Shown here one piece after another: positions 19,241 through 26,902 of a DNA stretch of 32,449 nucleotides. The stretch lies in assembly GCA_026415695.1 (NCBI GenBank), contig JAOAGP010000073.1, positions 1-32,449 of the forward strand, given 5' to 3'. The notes under the pieces are model-generated. The model was not told the DNA's origin, did no database searches, and saw nothing but the letters and a program-made list of their open reading frames with translations. Position numbers and translations under genes: made by a program. The DNA comes from Thermodesulfovibrionales bacterium. Its GTDB lineage: Bacteria; Nitrospirota; Thermodesulfovibrionia; Thermodesulfovibrionales; Dissulfurispiraceae. Every line of letters starts with the position of its first letter. The stretch's first letter is position 1.

Positions 19241-20080
19241 TTAGTTTTTTGTTATTTTATCAAGCAGATCTCCTATCCTCTTGAGATGTGCCTTTTCATC
19301 AGCAATTATTCTATCAAGGAGTTTTCTTGCCTCTTCATCTTCTGTAAGTCTGTGCATTTTCATATAGAGGTCAACGGCGTTTATCTCTAATTGCATTGAC
19401 CACTCAAGGATGTTTATATGCAGTAAGGATGACTTTTTTATGGATTGCAATGTCTCACTAATGCTTACACCACTTTCCATTATGTCTGAAAATCTGCTCC
19501 TTGCGGTTTCCTGTATCTTGTCTTCATCAATGTCAGCCATCTTGCAAAATGATATCACATCATCCTTGTGCTTAACCTCAAATCTTGATAGTTGTATAAA
19601 AGCCTCTTTGATCTTAGTATCGTTGATGATATCAGCACATCCTGTATAAAACCTGTAGGCTCCGTCCTCCATTGCCCAAGATAACGACACAATATCCTCA
19701 ATTGCATCCAAAGATGGTATTAATGAAAGCCCTAACTCATAATCACCTTCTGCCTCTAATCCGTTCCAAGAATTCATACCACCTTTGATTGAATATACAT
19801 CCAAAAAACCGGAGTCTTTCAAAAACACCGCAGCTGCATAACTCCTCTTGCCAGACCTACAATATGTTATAACTGGTATTTGGTTGTCCAATTCTGAAAT
19901 CCTGTCGGGTAGTTCAGATAATGGTATCAATATAGAGCCGGGTATGTGAGATTGCTTGTATTCATTGGGTTGTCTAACATCAAGTAGAGTGAAGGATTCA
20001 ATTGGTTTGTTTTCTATAAATTTGCTTGCCTCTTCAGGTGTTAATTCTTTGACGATACTACTATGACTGTCAGGATTCAT
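19241..20080 (-). CDS. rhodanese domain fused to rubrerythrin/ferritin-like domain
   Basis: Cytoplasmic protein of 279 residues. Residues 10-115 are a single rhodanese domain with the LLDVRQPNEY start and the active-site loop CRSGKRS, whose Cys74 would carry a persulfide. Residues 120-278 are a four-helix ferritin-like domain of the rubrerythrin type, with candidate di-iron ligands E138, E168 with H171, E226 or E232, and E262 with H265. The combination suggests sulfur transfer coupled to peroxide or redox chemistry; the exact reaction is not known to me. The gene starts 13 bases after sodB, with GGGAGTG as ribosome-binding site, so the two form an oxidative-stress operon ended by a hairpin. 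Confidence 0.85.
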   Translation of the reverse strand: MNPDSHSSIVKELTPEEASKFIENKPIESFTLLDVRQPNEYKQSHIPGSILIPLSELPDRISELDNQIPVITYCRSGKRSYAAAVFLKDSGFLDVYSIKGGMNSWNGLEAEGDYELGLSLIPSLDAIEDIVSLSWAMEDGAYRFYTGCADIINDTKIKEAFIQLSRFEVKHKDDVISFCKMADIDEDKIQETARSRFSDIMESGVSISETLQSIKKSSLLHINILEWSMQLEINAVDLYMKMHRLTEDEEARKLLDRIIADEKAHLKRIGDLLDKITKN

Positions 20081-20093
20081 AAGGACACTCCCA

Positions 20094-20669
20094 TTATTTT
20101 AGGCGAGCCTCTAATGCTTCATTGTTTATGTTTTTGAAGAATGCCTCAATATAGTCAGGCCGCTTAAGTCCGTAGTCAAGCATAAATGCGTGTTCAAATA
20201 CATCAAGGATGAGAATTGGCTTACACCCTGATAGGTGTGCAACATCGTGCTCATTTATCCAGCAGTTAAACATCCTTGCACTTGATAAATCCTCATATAG
20301 CACAACCCAACCAATGCCCCTCATCGTTGCTGTTGCCCTAAAGTCCTTTTCCCACTCTTCATAACTACCAAAGCCTTGAGCCACCTTTTTAGCAAAGGCA
20401 CCATTCTTATCAATCCCCTTGCCACCTAAATTCTCAAAGTAGTACTCATGCAGCCTCATTCCGTTAAACTCCCAACCAAACCTCCTTTTCAATTCTGCAA
20501 ATTCAGGCGTTGCAGACTTGCCTTCCTTTAGCATCTGATTTAAGGTTTCTGCAATCTTGTTTGTGTTTGTCACATATCCTTGATAGAGTGTGAAGTGGTT
20601 TTTTAGGAGTTGTTCACTGAAGCCCTCCATCCCTAAAAGTTTTGAATAGTCCTTTGCAGTATAAGACAT
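20094..20669 (-). CDS. iron/manganese superoxide dismutase
   Basis: Dismutates superoxide to oxygen and hydrogen peroxide in the cytoplasm. The 191 residues show the Fe/Mn family in divergent form: metal ligands H25 (KNHFTLY), H74 (MRLHEYYF), D156 and H160 (LDVFEHAFMLDY). The usual Trp two residues after the ligand Asp is Phe, and the normal N-terminal HHxxY motif reads NHFTLY, so metal preference cannot be called. The reading frame extends to a TTG at 20675, but that codon abuts GGAGG; the ATG at 20669 has a six-base gap from it and is the better start. It is followed after 13 bases by the rhodanese-ferritin gene. Confidence 0.9.
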   Translation of the reverse strand: MSYTAKDYSKLLGMEGFSEQLLKNHFTLYQGYVTNTNKIAETLNQMLKEGKSATPEFAELKRRFGWEFNGMRLHEYYFENLGGKGIDKNGAFAKKVAQGFGSYEEWEKDFRATATMRGIGWVVLYEDLSSARMFNCWINEHDVAHLSGCKPILILDVFEHAFMLDYGLKRPDYIEAFFKNINNEALEARLK

Positions 20670-20710
20670 AGTCAACCTCCAAATTTCTTAAATTTCATTA
20701 AAGACATAAG

Positions 20711-20716
20711 ATTATA
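20711..20716 (-). promoter_or_regulatory. candidate -10 of the superoxide dismutase operon
   Basis: A perfect TATAAT on the minus strand, about 42 bases before the sod start codon. The hexamer 17 bases upstream (CGCTAT) is a poor -35. The shared intergenic region with lgt (20670-20821) contains no convincing Fur or other palindromic operator. Confidence 0.4.
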
Positions 20717-20770
20717 TCCTATCACAATAAAAAATAGCGATACCATGATGCGACAGTCAATAACGATGTT

Positions 20771-20800
20771 TTGATAAACCTATCCATTGTTTTTTAAAAT
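20771..20800 (+). promoter_or_regulatory. sigma-70-type promoter of lgt
   Basis: TTGATA at 20771-20776 and TAAAAT at 20795-20800, each 5 of 6 to consensus, with an 18-base spacer. The start of transcription would fall near 20807, giving a leader of only about 15 bases before the ATG at 20822, consistent with the poor ribosome-binding site there. Confidence 0.5.
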
Positions 20801-20821
20801 AGCAACCAACGGTTTTAAGAA

Positions 20822-21613
20822 ATGATTGATTACCCAAACATAAGCCCTGAGATATTGAGGATTGGCCCTGTTGCTGTTAGATGGTATGGGGTTATGTATC
20901 TGATAGGTTTTGTCTCTGCATACCTACTGGTTAGGCTACAGATAAAACAGAGGATGCTCAATCTACCAAAGGACTTTGTAGAATCCATGTTTTCTTACAT
21001 CATAGTGGGTTTGTTAATAGGGGCAAGGGTTGGTTATGTGCTTTTTTACAACCTTAATTTTTATGTTCAAAATCCTCTTGAGGTCTTTGCTGTGTGGCAT
21101 GGGGGGATGTCGTTTCATGGCGGTTTAATAGGTGCAGTTGTTGGAGGTTACATCTTTTCAAAAAGATACAAGGCAGATTTCTGGCAATTGGCAGACATAG
21201 TCATCGTTACTGCACCTATTGGGTTGGGATTAGGTAGGATTGGAAACTTCATAAATGGTGAACTCTATGGAAGACCAACTGATGTCCCTTGGGCAATGGT
21301 ATTTCCAACAGATCCACTAAGACTACCAAGACACCCATCACAATTATACGAATGCATGCTTGAAGGGGTTTTATTGTTTATCATCCTCTGGAGTGTTAGA
21401 AATAGTGGATTGAGACACGGCAGTATTACAGCATTGTTTCTTCTGTTATACGGGGTTTTTAGGTTTAGTGTTGAGTTTGTGAGACAACCTGATGGGTTTG
21501 TAAATCTTTATTTGGTTCAGGTTACAACAGGCCAGTTTTTAAGTCTTTGGATGATATTTTTTTCGTTTGTTATCTTGTTTTGGATAAAAAAGAGCCGAGA
21601 AGATAGCAGGTGA
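20822..21613 (+). CDS. lgt: prolipoprotein diacylglyceryl transferase
   Basis: Inner-membrane enzyme that moves a diacylglyceryl group from phosphatidylglycerol to the lipobox cysteine of prolipoproteins, the first lipoprotein maturation step. The 263 residues form about seven membrane helices and contain the signature GLGRIGNFINGELYGRPT (about 138-155), the WHGGMSFHGGLIG segment (about 96-108) and the RHPSQLYE motif (about 176-183). The substrate phosphatidylglycerol would come from pgsA encoded nearby on the other strand. The gene is alone on its strand, divergent from the superoxide dismutase operon and convergent with plsY, with five bases between the stops. Only a weak AAGAA precedes the ATG. 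Confidence 0.95.
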   Translation: MIDYPNISPEILRIGPVAVRWYGVMYLIGFVSAYLLVRLQIKQRMLNLPKDFVESMFSYIIVGLLIGARVGYVLFYNLNFYVQNPLEVFAVWHGGMSFHGGLIGAVVGGYIFSKRYKADFWQLADIVIVTAPIGLGLGRIGNFINGELYGRPTDVPWAMVFPTDPLRLPRHPSQLYECMLEGVLLFIILWSVRNSGLRHGSITALFLLLYGVFRFSVEFVRQPDGFVNLYLVQVTTGQFLSLWMIFFSFVILFWIKKSREDSR

Positions 21614-21618
21614 CAGAG

Positions 21619-22290
21619 TTATCGCCTCTTCATAAAACTAACCTTGTCCTCCTTTCCTTCTATCAATCTCTTTATGTTAGAACGATGGCTTATAAATATC
21701 AATACAGCAAGTATAGAGGCAAATAGTATCTTTTCAGGACTTTTGTCAATAAAAAATACGAATACTGGAGTAAGTGCAAAAGATACAAGAGCACTTAAGG
21801 ATGAAATACCTGACCATCTCAATGTAAAAAGCCATGCTGTGATAGTTAATAAACCTGCATGAGGGACATACCCAAGTATCATACCTATTCCAGTTGCAAC
21901 ACCTTTACCCCCTCTAAATCCTAAAAACACGGAGAAGTTATGTCCTAAAACGGCAGATAACCCTGCTATACCCTGAAGGGTTGAAAGCCCTTTTAGTAGA
22001 TAGGTTTTATCAAAGAGGTTTATCTCAAATACCTGTGTAGATATGTCAGAAAAGAGTAATTTAGTGACAACCACAGGGATTATGCCCTTTGATATATCCC
22101 CAATGAGTGTAAAAAGTGCCTCCTTCTTGCCAACTGTTCTTAGGACATTCGTAGCACCAATGTTTTTGCTCCCAACCTTTCGTATGTCAATGCCCTTTGT
22201 CTTGGCAATGATTAGTCCAGTTGGGATTGAGCCTATAAGAAAGGACGCTAAAATAATCAAAAAAATCGTGGAAGTATCAATGTTAATCAT
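21619..22290 (-). CDS. plsY: acyl-phosphate:glycerol-3-phosphate acyltransferase
   Basis: Inner-membrane enzyme that acylates glycerol 3-phosphate from acyl phosphate, the first step of phospholipid synthesis. Family motifs are clear: GSIPTGLIIAK (about 20-30), GSKNIGATNVLRTVGK (about 40-55) and GHNFSVFLGFRGGKGVATG (about 113-131). There are five to seven predicted helices in about 223 residues. The open frame begins at 22302, but I take the ATG at 22290: GGAG sits six bases before it and it overlaps the pgsA stop as ATGA, the usual coupling signal. It is third in the kdsC-pgsA-plsY operon. PlsX, which makes acyl phosphate, is not in the window. Confidence 0.94.
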   Translation of the reverse strand: MINIDTSTIFLIILASFLIGSIPTGLIIAKTKGIDIRKVGSKNIGATNVLRTVGKKEALFTLIGDISKGIIPVVVTKLLFSDISTQVFEINLFDKTYLLKGLSTLQGIAGLSAVLGHNFSVFLGFRGGKGVATGIGMILGYVPHAGLLTITAWLFTLRWSGISSLSALVSFALTPVFVFFIDKSPEKILFASILAVLIFISHRSNIKRLIEGKEDKVSFMKRR

Positions 22291-22820
22291 ATGTTTCTCC
22301 ATAAAAATACAGTGTATTTGTATCCCGATATCACAGCAAATACCAACGATATGTAGATTAGAATAAGTCCTACATCATAGAAGTCAATATTGACTAAACT
22401 TCCCGGTAGCAACAAAAAGATTATGGCGACCATCTGGGTTGCGGTTTTTATCTTACCACCTTTTTCTGCAGGTATCACGATACCCTTTAGGATGCCAACC
22501 ACCCTTATCAGTGAAACCAAAAACTCCCTTCCAATGATGACTACTGCAATCCATGTAGATATCCTAACCATATCAACAAGCAGTATCAAGGCAGCAATTA
22601 TCAGCATCTTATCGGCTATTGGGTCTATGATAATGCCAAACTTTGTAATCTGATTTGAACGCCTTGCAATGTATCCATCCAAAAAATCGGTAATGGATGC
22701 AAGAAGGAAGAAGAGTATTCCGATTAAGGGACTGTTAGGCGTAAAATACAAAAATGGGGGGATTAAGGCTATCCTGATGAATGTCAGGAAGGTTGGAATG
22801 TTAAATCTGAAGATATGCAT
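22287..22820 (-). CDS. pgsA: CDP-diacylglycerol-glycerol-3-phosphate 3-phosphatidyltransferase
   Basis: Makes phosphatidylglycerol phosphate from CDP-diacylglycerol and glycerol 3-phosphate in the inner membrane. The 177 residues hold the complete CDP-alcohol phosphotransferase motif: D45-x2-D48-G49-x2-A52-R53-x8-G62-x3-D66-x3-D70. The FNIPTFLTFIRIALIP start and the REFLVSLIRVVG segment (about 98-109) are typical of PgsA rather than of PssA. The start overlaps the end of kdsC by 20 bases and the stop overlaps plsY by four. The ribosome-binding site is weak, so translation probably relies on coupling to kdsC. Confidence 0.92.
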   Translation of the reverse strand: MHIFRFNIPTFLTFIRIALIPPFLYFTPNSPLIGILFFLLASITDFLDGYIARRSNQITKFGIIIDPIADKMLIIAALILLVDMVRISTWIAVVIIGREFLVSLIRVVGILKGIVIPAEKGGKIKTATQMVAIIFLLLPGSLVNIDFYDVGLILIYISLVFAVISGYKYTVFLWRNI

Positions 22821-23364
22821 CTAACACGCCTTGCCATTTATCCTGTGATTTTAGGATCAACTCACATACCTCTCTTACTGCCCCTTTACCACCTTTATTC
22901 TTTGTAACATAATGGGCTAATTGTTTTACTTCATGCACAGCATCCTTTACAGCAATAGCAAACCCAGCCCTTTTAAACAAAGGGATGTCGTTTATGTCAT
23001 CACCAATACATGCTATTTCGTTGTCATTTAGTGATGATGATTGTTTCATCTCATTGTATGCCAGAGATTTGTCTGCAGAGGCTTGATAGATGTATGTGAT
23101 GCCTAATTCCAATGCCCTTTTACTGACTATTTCAGATTGTCTGCCTGTGATTACTGCTGTCATAATCCCACAATCATGCAGCATCTTTATACCGTGTCCA
23201 TCTTTGACATCAAATATCTTAATCTCATGACCTTTGCTATCAAAGATGATACCCCCATCGGTAAGCACACCATCCACATCCATGATTAGTAGTTTGATAG
23301 CAGATGCCCTTTTTAGTATTTCTGCTGTTGTATGAGATTGTCTCCTTTTTGGGGTAGTATTCAT
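22801..23364 (-). CDS. kdsC: 3-deoxy-D-manno-octulosonate 8-phosphate phosphatase
   Basis: HAD-family phosphatase that releases KDO from KDO 8-phosphate for lipopolysaccharide core synthesis. The 187 residues show HAD motif I MDVDGVLTDG (nucleophile D29, acid D31), motif II VITGR (71-75), motif III lysine at about 99 (ADKS) and motif IV GDDINDIP (121-128). The small cap-less C1-type layout and the C-terminal GGKGAVREVCE, which closes the active site of the tetramer, are KdsC hallmarks. It is first of a three-gene overlapping operon with pgsA and plsY. GAGG lies about 12 bases before the ATG, a rather long gap. A related sugar-nucleotide cytidylyltransferase phosphatase domain is the main alternative. 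Confidence 0.9.
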   Translation of the reverse strand: MNTTPKRRQSHTTAEILKRASAIKLLIMDVDGVLTDGGIIFDSKGHEIKIFDVKDGHGIKMLHDCGIMTAVITGRQSEIVSKRALELGITYIYQASADKSLAYNEMKQSSSLNDNEIACIGDDINDIPLFKRAGFAIAVKDAVHEVKQLAHYVTKNKGGKGAVREVCELILKSQDKWQGVLDAYLQI

Positions 23365-23434
23365 GGTTTGTAATCGCCTCTTAAAAGTAGTTAAACTATG
23401 ATATCAAATATGTTTCATAAATGGTGATGAAAAC

Positions 23435-23713
23435 TTGAATGCCAAGATTATAATATTTTTAGTATCTGTGATGATAATTACTTTTTTGGGTATCTATGAA
23501 GAAAATACCTATGCCACTGAGATAACTCTCCCTCAATCTAACCAAAGCGATTTCACCTTTTCCGTAATAGTCTCACGGATTAAAGAGATTCAGGATAGGT
23601 TGTCAAACCCAACACTTCCTAAAGGTGAAAGAGATGTCCTTGAACAAGAATTAGAGATGCTCAAAGGGCTCCTCTCTCACCACATCCGTAAGGGCATCAA
23701 CAAGACTGATTAG
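23435..23713 (+). CDS. small exported coiled-coil protein, unrecognised
   Basis: A 92-residue protein I do not recognise. Residues 3-28 form a signal peptide or membrane anchor (hydrophobic IIIFLVSVMIITFLGIY, possible cleavage after YA at about 28). The rest is a polar segment ending in an amphipathic, probably coiled-coil helix (about 42-86, with RIKEIQDRL and LEQELEMLKGLL). The TTG at 23435 is the only sensible start and has GGTGAT six bases before it. The gene is divergent from kdsC and converges on leuA with ten bases between stops. Likely periplasmic or inner-membrane tethered. Confidence 0.6.
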   Translation: MNAKIIIFLVSVMIITFLGIYEENTYATEITLPQSNQSDFTFSVIVSRIKEIQDRLSNPTLPKGERDVLEQELEMLKGLLSHHIRKGINKTD

Positions 23714-23723
23714 ATAAAACGCA

Positions 23724-25283
23724 TCAGTTATCAATCTTGCAACACTCATCCGTCATTATCTTTACAGTCTGAATATTTGGCGCCCTTTTCCTATACGCTA
23801 TCTTATTTAAGGCTGTAATGTATGCCTTTGCAGCGGCTACCAATATGTTCGTATCCGCCCCTTGTCCCCTTACCTTGATGTCGTCTTCTTGGAGTGTGAC
23901 GGTCACCTCACCTAATGCGTCTGTTCCGCCTGTTATCCCTTTAACCTCAAACTTTAGCAGGTTACTTTTTGTATTAGTTGCAGAGGCAATTGCCTTATAG
24001 ACTGCATCTACAGGTCCATCGCCGTATTCAATCACATCTATTACCTCGTCTTTTATAGATAATTTTAGTGCAGCCATCGGTTTTGAGTTTATCCCACTTG
24101 ATACATATAAGTCTTTAAGACGGTATGTTTCAACAACCTTGTTTGTCTGCTCTGATATTAATGCCTCTATGTCTTCATCAAATATGTCCTTTTTCTGATC
24201 TGCAAGGTTTTTGAATTTAACAAACGCTACCTCAATCTCCTCTGGGGTCAACTCGTAACCAAGTTCCTTGAGCCTTGATTTAAAGGCATGTCTGCCTGAA
24301 TGTTTGCCTAACACTAGCTCTGTCTTTGATAAACCTATATCTGATGGTTTTATAATCTCGTAGGTCATCTTTTCTTTCAACAAACCATCCTGATGTATGC
24401 CTGACTCATGAGCAAATGCGTTTGCACCAACAATAGCCTTATTTGGTTGCACGGATATCCCAGTTATCCTTGTAATGAGCCTGCTTGTCCTGATGATCTC
24501 TTTTGTGTTGATATTTGTATCTGCCTTGTAATAGTCTTTGCGGGTCTTAAGAGCCATTACTACCTCTTCCATAGAGCAGTTTCCAGCCCTCTCGCCTATG
24601 CCATTTATTGTGCATTCAACCTGCCCTGCACCGTTAAGTATGGCTGATAATGAATTTGCCACTGCTAAACCAAGGTCGTTGTGACAATGCACTGATATCA
24701 CTGCAGAGTCTTTTATCCTTTCTTTGATTGCCTTTATCATCATTCCAAATTCTTCAGGTAGTGTATAACCAACGGTATCTGGTATGTTGACTGTTGATGC
24801 CCCTGCCTCAATCACAGCCTCCACAACATCCAACAGATACGGTAATTCAGTCCTTGTTGCATCCATAGGGGAAAACTCCACATCATCTACCAAACTCCTT
24901 GCAAGTTTTACCATCTCAACAGAGCGTTTTAGTGCCTCTTCTCTACTTACCCTAAACTGGTATTTCAGGTGAATATCGGAAGTTGAGTGGAAGGTGTGTA
25001 TCCTTTTCTTTGGGGCGTTTGCTATTGCCTCGTATGCCCTCTTAATATCTTGTTCCTTCGCCCTTGCAAGTGCTGCAATAATAACACCTTGCACCTCTTC
25101 AGCAATTCTCTTGACGGCATCAAAATCACCTTGTGATGCTATGGGGAAACCTGCCTCAATAACATCTACACCTAAACGGACTAACTGCCTTGCCGCCATT
25201 ATCTTTTCTTCAACATTCATTGATGCACCGGGAGACTGCTCTCCGTCTCTTAAAGTGGTATCAAATATCTTGATTATCCTCAT
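23724..25283 (-). CDS. leuA: 2-isopropylmalate synthase
   Basis: Condenses acetyl-CoA with 2-oxoisovalerate, the first committed step of leucine synthesis. The 519 residues match the bacterial LeuA length. The catalytic TIM barrel shows FDTTLRDGEQSPGASM (7-22), HCHNDLGLAVANS (199-211) and the NGIGERAGNCSMEEV block (227-241). The C-terminal 120 residues form the leucine-binding regulatory domain, so feedback inhibition is expected. GAGGAG precedes the ATG, which overlaps the pssA stop as ATGA. Citramalate or homocitrate synthase is less likely because the N-terminal and barrel signatures are those of LeuA. No other leu genes are adjacent. Confidence 0.94.
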   Translation of the reverse strand: MRIIKIFDTTLRDGEQSPGASMNVEEKIMAARQLVRLGVDVIEAGFPIASQGDFDAVKRIAEEVQGVIIAALARAKEQDIKRAYEAIANAPKKRIHTFHSTSDIHLKYQFRVSREEALKRSVEMVKLARSLVDDVEFSPMDATRTELPYLLDVVEAVIEAGASTVNIPDTVGYTLPEEFGMMIKAIKERIKDSAVISVHCHNDLGLAVANSLSAILNGAGQVECTINGIGERAGNCSMEEVVMALKTRKDYYKADTNINTKEIIRTSRLITRITGISVQPNKAIVGANAFAHESGIHQDGLLKEKMTYEIIKPSDIGLSKTELVLGKHSGRHAFKSRLKELGYELTPEEIEVAFVKFKNLADQKKDIFDEDIEALISEQTNKVVETYRLKDLYVSSGINSKPMAALKLSIKDEVIDVIEYGDGPVDAVYKAIASATNTKSNLLKFEVKGITGGTDALGEVTVTLQEDDIKVRGQGADTNILVAAAKAYITALNKIAYRKRAPNIQTVKIMTDECCKIDN

Positions 25284-26074
25284 TGTTGTTTCTCCTCTTT
25301 TGTCAGATTTTGGTCATTTATAGTGTCTTGATTTGACCTTTTATTTTTTATGAATAGATAAATATTCTCAATTATACCACCAAAAAGGTATATCATAGCA
25401 AAGACAAAGATAGCAGTGGACGGATGTATTAGGAGCACAAAGAGTATTAGGACAAAAACAACCAAAAACCAAAATGGCTTTCTCTCGCTAAAGTTTATCT
25501 CCTTTATTCCGTGAAATCTTAGTGTGCTAACCATCAAAAGAGATAAGACGGTAGTTATTATCGGGAAGATGATGTTTTTATCAGGTATCTCGGTGTTAAA
25601 CTCATAATAAAATATAACTATTGATGCAATCACTGTAGCGGCTGCAGGTATAGGCATGCCTTTAAATGCCTTTGATGTAGTAGTGCCAGTCTGGACATTA
25701 AATCTTGCAAGTCTTAAGGCACCGCAAGCCACAAATAGAAAGGCAACTGCCCAGCCAACCCTACCAAACGGTATTAAACTCCATTTATATATAAGTATTG
25801 ACGGGGCAACACCAAAAGCCACGAGGTCTGATAGTGAGTCAAGTTCAATACCAAATCTCGTTGATGTATTGGTAAGCCTTGCAATCCAGCCATCAAGTCC
25901 ATCAAAGATGTTAGCAAGTATGATTGCCCATGCAGCATATACAAAATTGCCATTTATAGCAGAAAGTATTGCAAAAAAACCACAAAACATACCGCACAGC
26001 GTAAGGGTATTTGGTAGTAGGTATATCCCCTTTTTTGTCTTTTTGAAGTCAATCTTTCTATGGTAGAATTTCAT
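25280..26074 (-). CDS. pssA: CDP-diacylglycerol-serine O-phosphatidyltransferase
   Basis: Membrane enzyme that makes phosphatidylserine, the precursor of phosphatidylethanolamine. The 264 residues hold the CDP-alcohol phosphotransferase motif (D58-G59-L60-D61-G62-x2-A65-R66-x8-G75-x3-D79-x3-D83) with the PssA-type start LLPNTLTLCGMFCGFFA (about 19-35) and LSDLVAFGVAPSILIY, and about seven hydrophobic helices. GAGG lies eight bases before the ATG. It is coupled to leuA by a four-base overlap. The matching decarboxylase psd is not in the window. It is divergent from the pyruvate-kinase-domain gene over 106 bases. Confidence 0.93.
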   Translation of the reverse strand: MKFYHRKIDFKKTKKGIYLLPNTLTLCGMFCGFFAILSAINGNFVYAAWAIILANIFDGLDGWIARLTNTSTRFGIELDSLSDLVAFGVAPSILIYKWSLIPFGRVGWAVAFLFVACGALRLARFNVQTGTTTSKAFKGMPIPAAATVIASIVIFYYEFNTEIPDKNIIFPIITTVLSLLMVSTLRFHGIKEINFSERKPFWFLVVFVLILFVLLIHPSTAIFVFAMIYLFGGIIENIYLFIKNKRSNQDTINDQNLTKEEKQQ

Positions 26075-26140
26075 ACAACATGCCTCAAGCCGTTATTTTA
26101 ACCTAAAGTAAGACAAAAAATTAAAAGAACTTTGGGATTG

Positions 26141-26149
26141 TGTTAAAAT
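26141..26149 (+). promoter_or_regulatory. extended -10 promoter before the pyruvate-kinase-domain gene
   Basis: TGTTAAAAT combines the TG extension with a 5-of-6 match to TATAAT. Transcription would begin near 26156, about 25 bases before the start codon. No -35 is evident. Confidence 0.45.
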
Positions 26150-26180
26150 AGTAACCCATAAATGAATTTAGGGTGAGATT

Positions 26181-26756
26181 ATGATGATAAAAAAGGTTGT
26201 TACTTATTTTGAAAAACCCGGTAGGGAAAACTCTGAAGCATGTCTTGATATAGTCAAGGATGCTATCAGGCAATACGGCTATAAACACTTAGTAATCGCC
26301 TCAACCGAAGGCGATACAGGTTTGCTTTTCAGTAGGCAACTCAAAGATGAGGGTATAAATATCGTTGTTGTAACACACTGTGCAAACTTCAAGGGACCCA
26401 ATGTAGAGGAGATTAAGCAAGAGGTTAAGGAAGAGATCCTTTCCCTTGGTGCAAAGATACATACAGGAACGATGGTTACCCACAGTATTGAGACAGCGTT
26501 TTCAGCAAAATTTCAAGGGTTATATCCTACACTAATAGTTGCAAATACCTTAAGGAGATTCTCTGAAGGGGTAAAGGTGTGCTGTGAGATTGTGATGATG
26601 GCAACAGATGCAGGCTTAATACCAGAAGGGCAAGAGACACTCGCAGTTGCAGGAACAGGCAGAGGGGCTGACACTGTTACAGTAATCAGATCATCTGCCT
26701 CAAAGAGATTTTTAGATTTAAAGGTGCTTGAGATATTAGCAAAACCAAGAAATTAG
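26181..26756 (+). CDS. standalone pyruvate kinase C-terminal (alpha/beta) domain protein
   Basis: A 191-residue soluble protein that consists of just the regulatory alpha/beta domain found at the C-terminus of pyruvate kinases, with no catalytic barrel. Visible segments: LVIASTEGDTGLLFSRQL (about 37-54), INIVVVTHC (about 59-67), VKVCCEIVMMATDAGLIP (about 131-148) and the final AVAGTGRGADTVTVIR strand. In pyruvate kinase this domain binds allosteric effectors; the standalone form is a known but uncharacterised family, perhaps a small-molecule sensor. The frame begins ATGATG; GGTGAG lies closer to the ideal distance from the second ATG (26184), so either is possible. Flanked by pssA (divergent) and hsp20. 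Confidence 0.8.
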   Translation: MMIKKVVTYFEKPGRENSEACLDIVKDAIRQYGYKHLVIASTEGDTGLLFSRQLKDEGINIVVVTHCANFKGPNVEEIKQEVKEEILSLGAKIHTGTMVTHSIETAFSAKFQGLYPTLIVANTLRRFSEGVKVCCEIVMMATDAGLIPEGQETLAVAGTGRGADTVTVIRSSASKRFLDLKVLEILAKPRN

Positions 26757-26799
26757 ACCGAGGGAGTGTCTTTTAATGATTAAAAAACATAAGCCAAGT

Positions 26800-26824
26800 T
26801 CTATACTAAAAGTTTTTGTATAGA
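26800..26824 (+). terminator. possible hairpin terminator after the pyruvate-kinase-domain gene
   Basis: Seven-base perfect inverted repeat TCTATAC (26800-26806) and GTATAGA (26818-26824) with an 11-base loop. It is AT-rich and lacks an immediate T tract, so it may be weak or serve another purpose. Confidence 0.35.
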
Positions 26825-26847
26825 CCTTGATATTTCTTTAATTAATC

Positions 26848-26877
26848 TTGACATTAACATGTAGATTAATTTATAAA
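26848..26877 (+). promoter_or_regulatory. sigma-70-type promoter of hsp20
   Basis: A perfect -35 TTGACA (26848-26853) and TATAAA (26872-26877, 5 of 6) with an 18-base spacer. The start of transcription would lie near 26884, leaving a leader of about 20 bases. No sigma-32 consensus, CIRCE (TTAGCACTC repeat) or HAIR element is seen. A second CTTGACA copy lies 32 bases downstream (26879-26885). Confidence 0.5.
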
Positions 26878-26880
26878 ACT

Positions 26881-26901
26881 TGACAAAATTATACCTTGTC
26901 A
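26881..26901 (+). repeat. inverted repeat directly before the hsp20 start codon
   Basis: TGACAA (26881-26886) and TTGTCA (26896-26901) with a nine-base gap, ending one base before the ATG. It would lie at the very start of the hsp20 transcript, where it could be a repressor site or a small leader hairpin that affects translation. Function is inferred from position only. Confidence 0.4.
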
Positions 26902-26902
26902 T

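Noticed and set aside
20670-20675. TTG start of superoxide dismutase two codons earlier
   Set aside because: The GGAGG site touches this codon, leaving no spacing; the ATG at 20669 has a six-base gap.
22291-22302. Earlier ATG of plsY
   Set aside because: The ATG at 22290 has the correctly spaced GGAG and a classical ATGA overlap with pgsA.
23724-25283. Citramalate or homocitrate synthase instead of LeuA
   Set aside because: The N-terminal, barrel and C-terminal regulatory signatures and the length are those of bacterial 2-isopropylmalate synthase.
26847-26885. Two CTTGACA copies as a repeated operator or second promoter
   Set aside because: The second copy would put a -10 inside the hsp20 coding region; better explained as half of the inverted repeat at the start codon.
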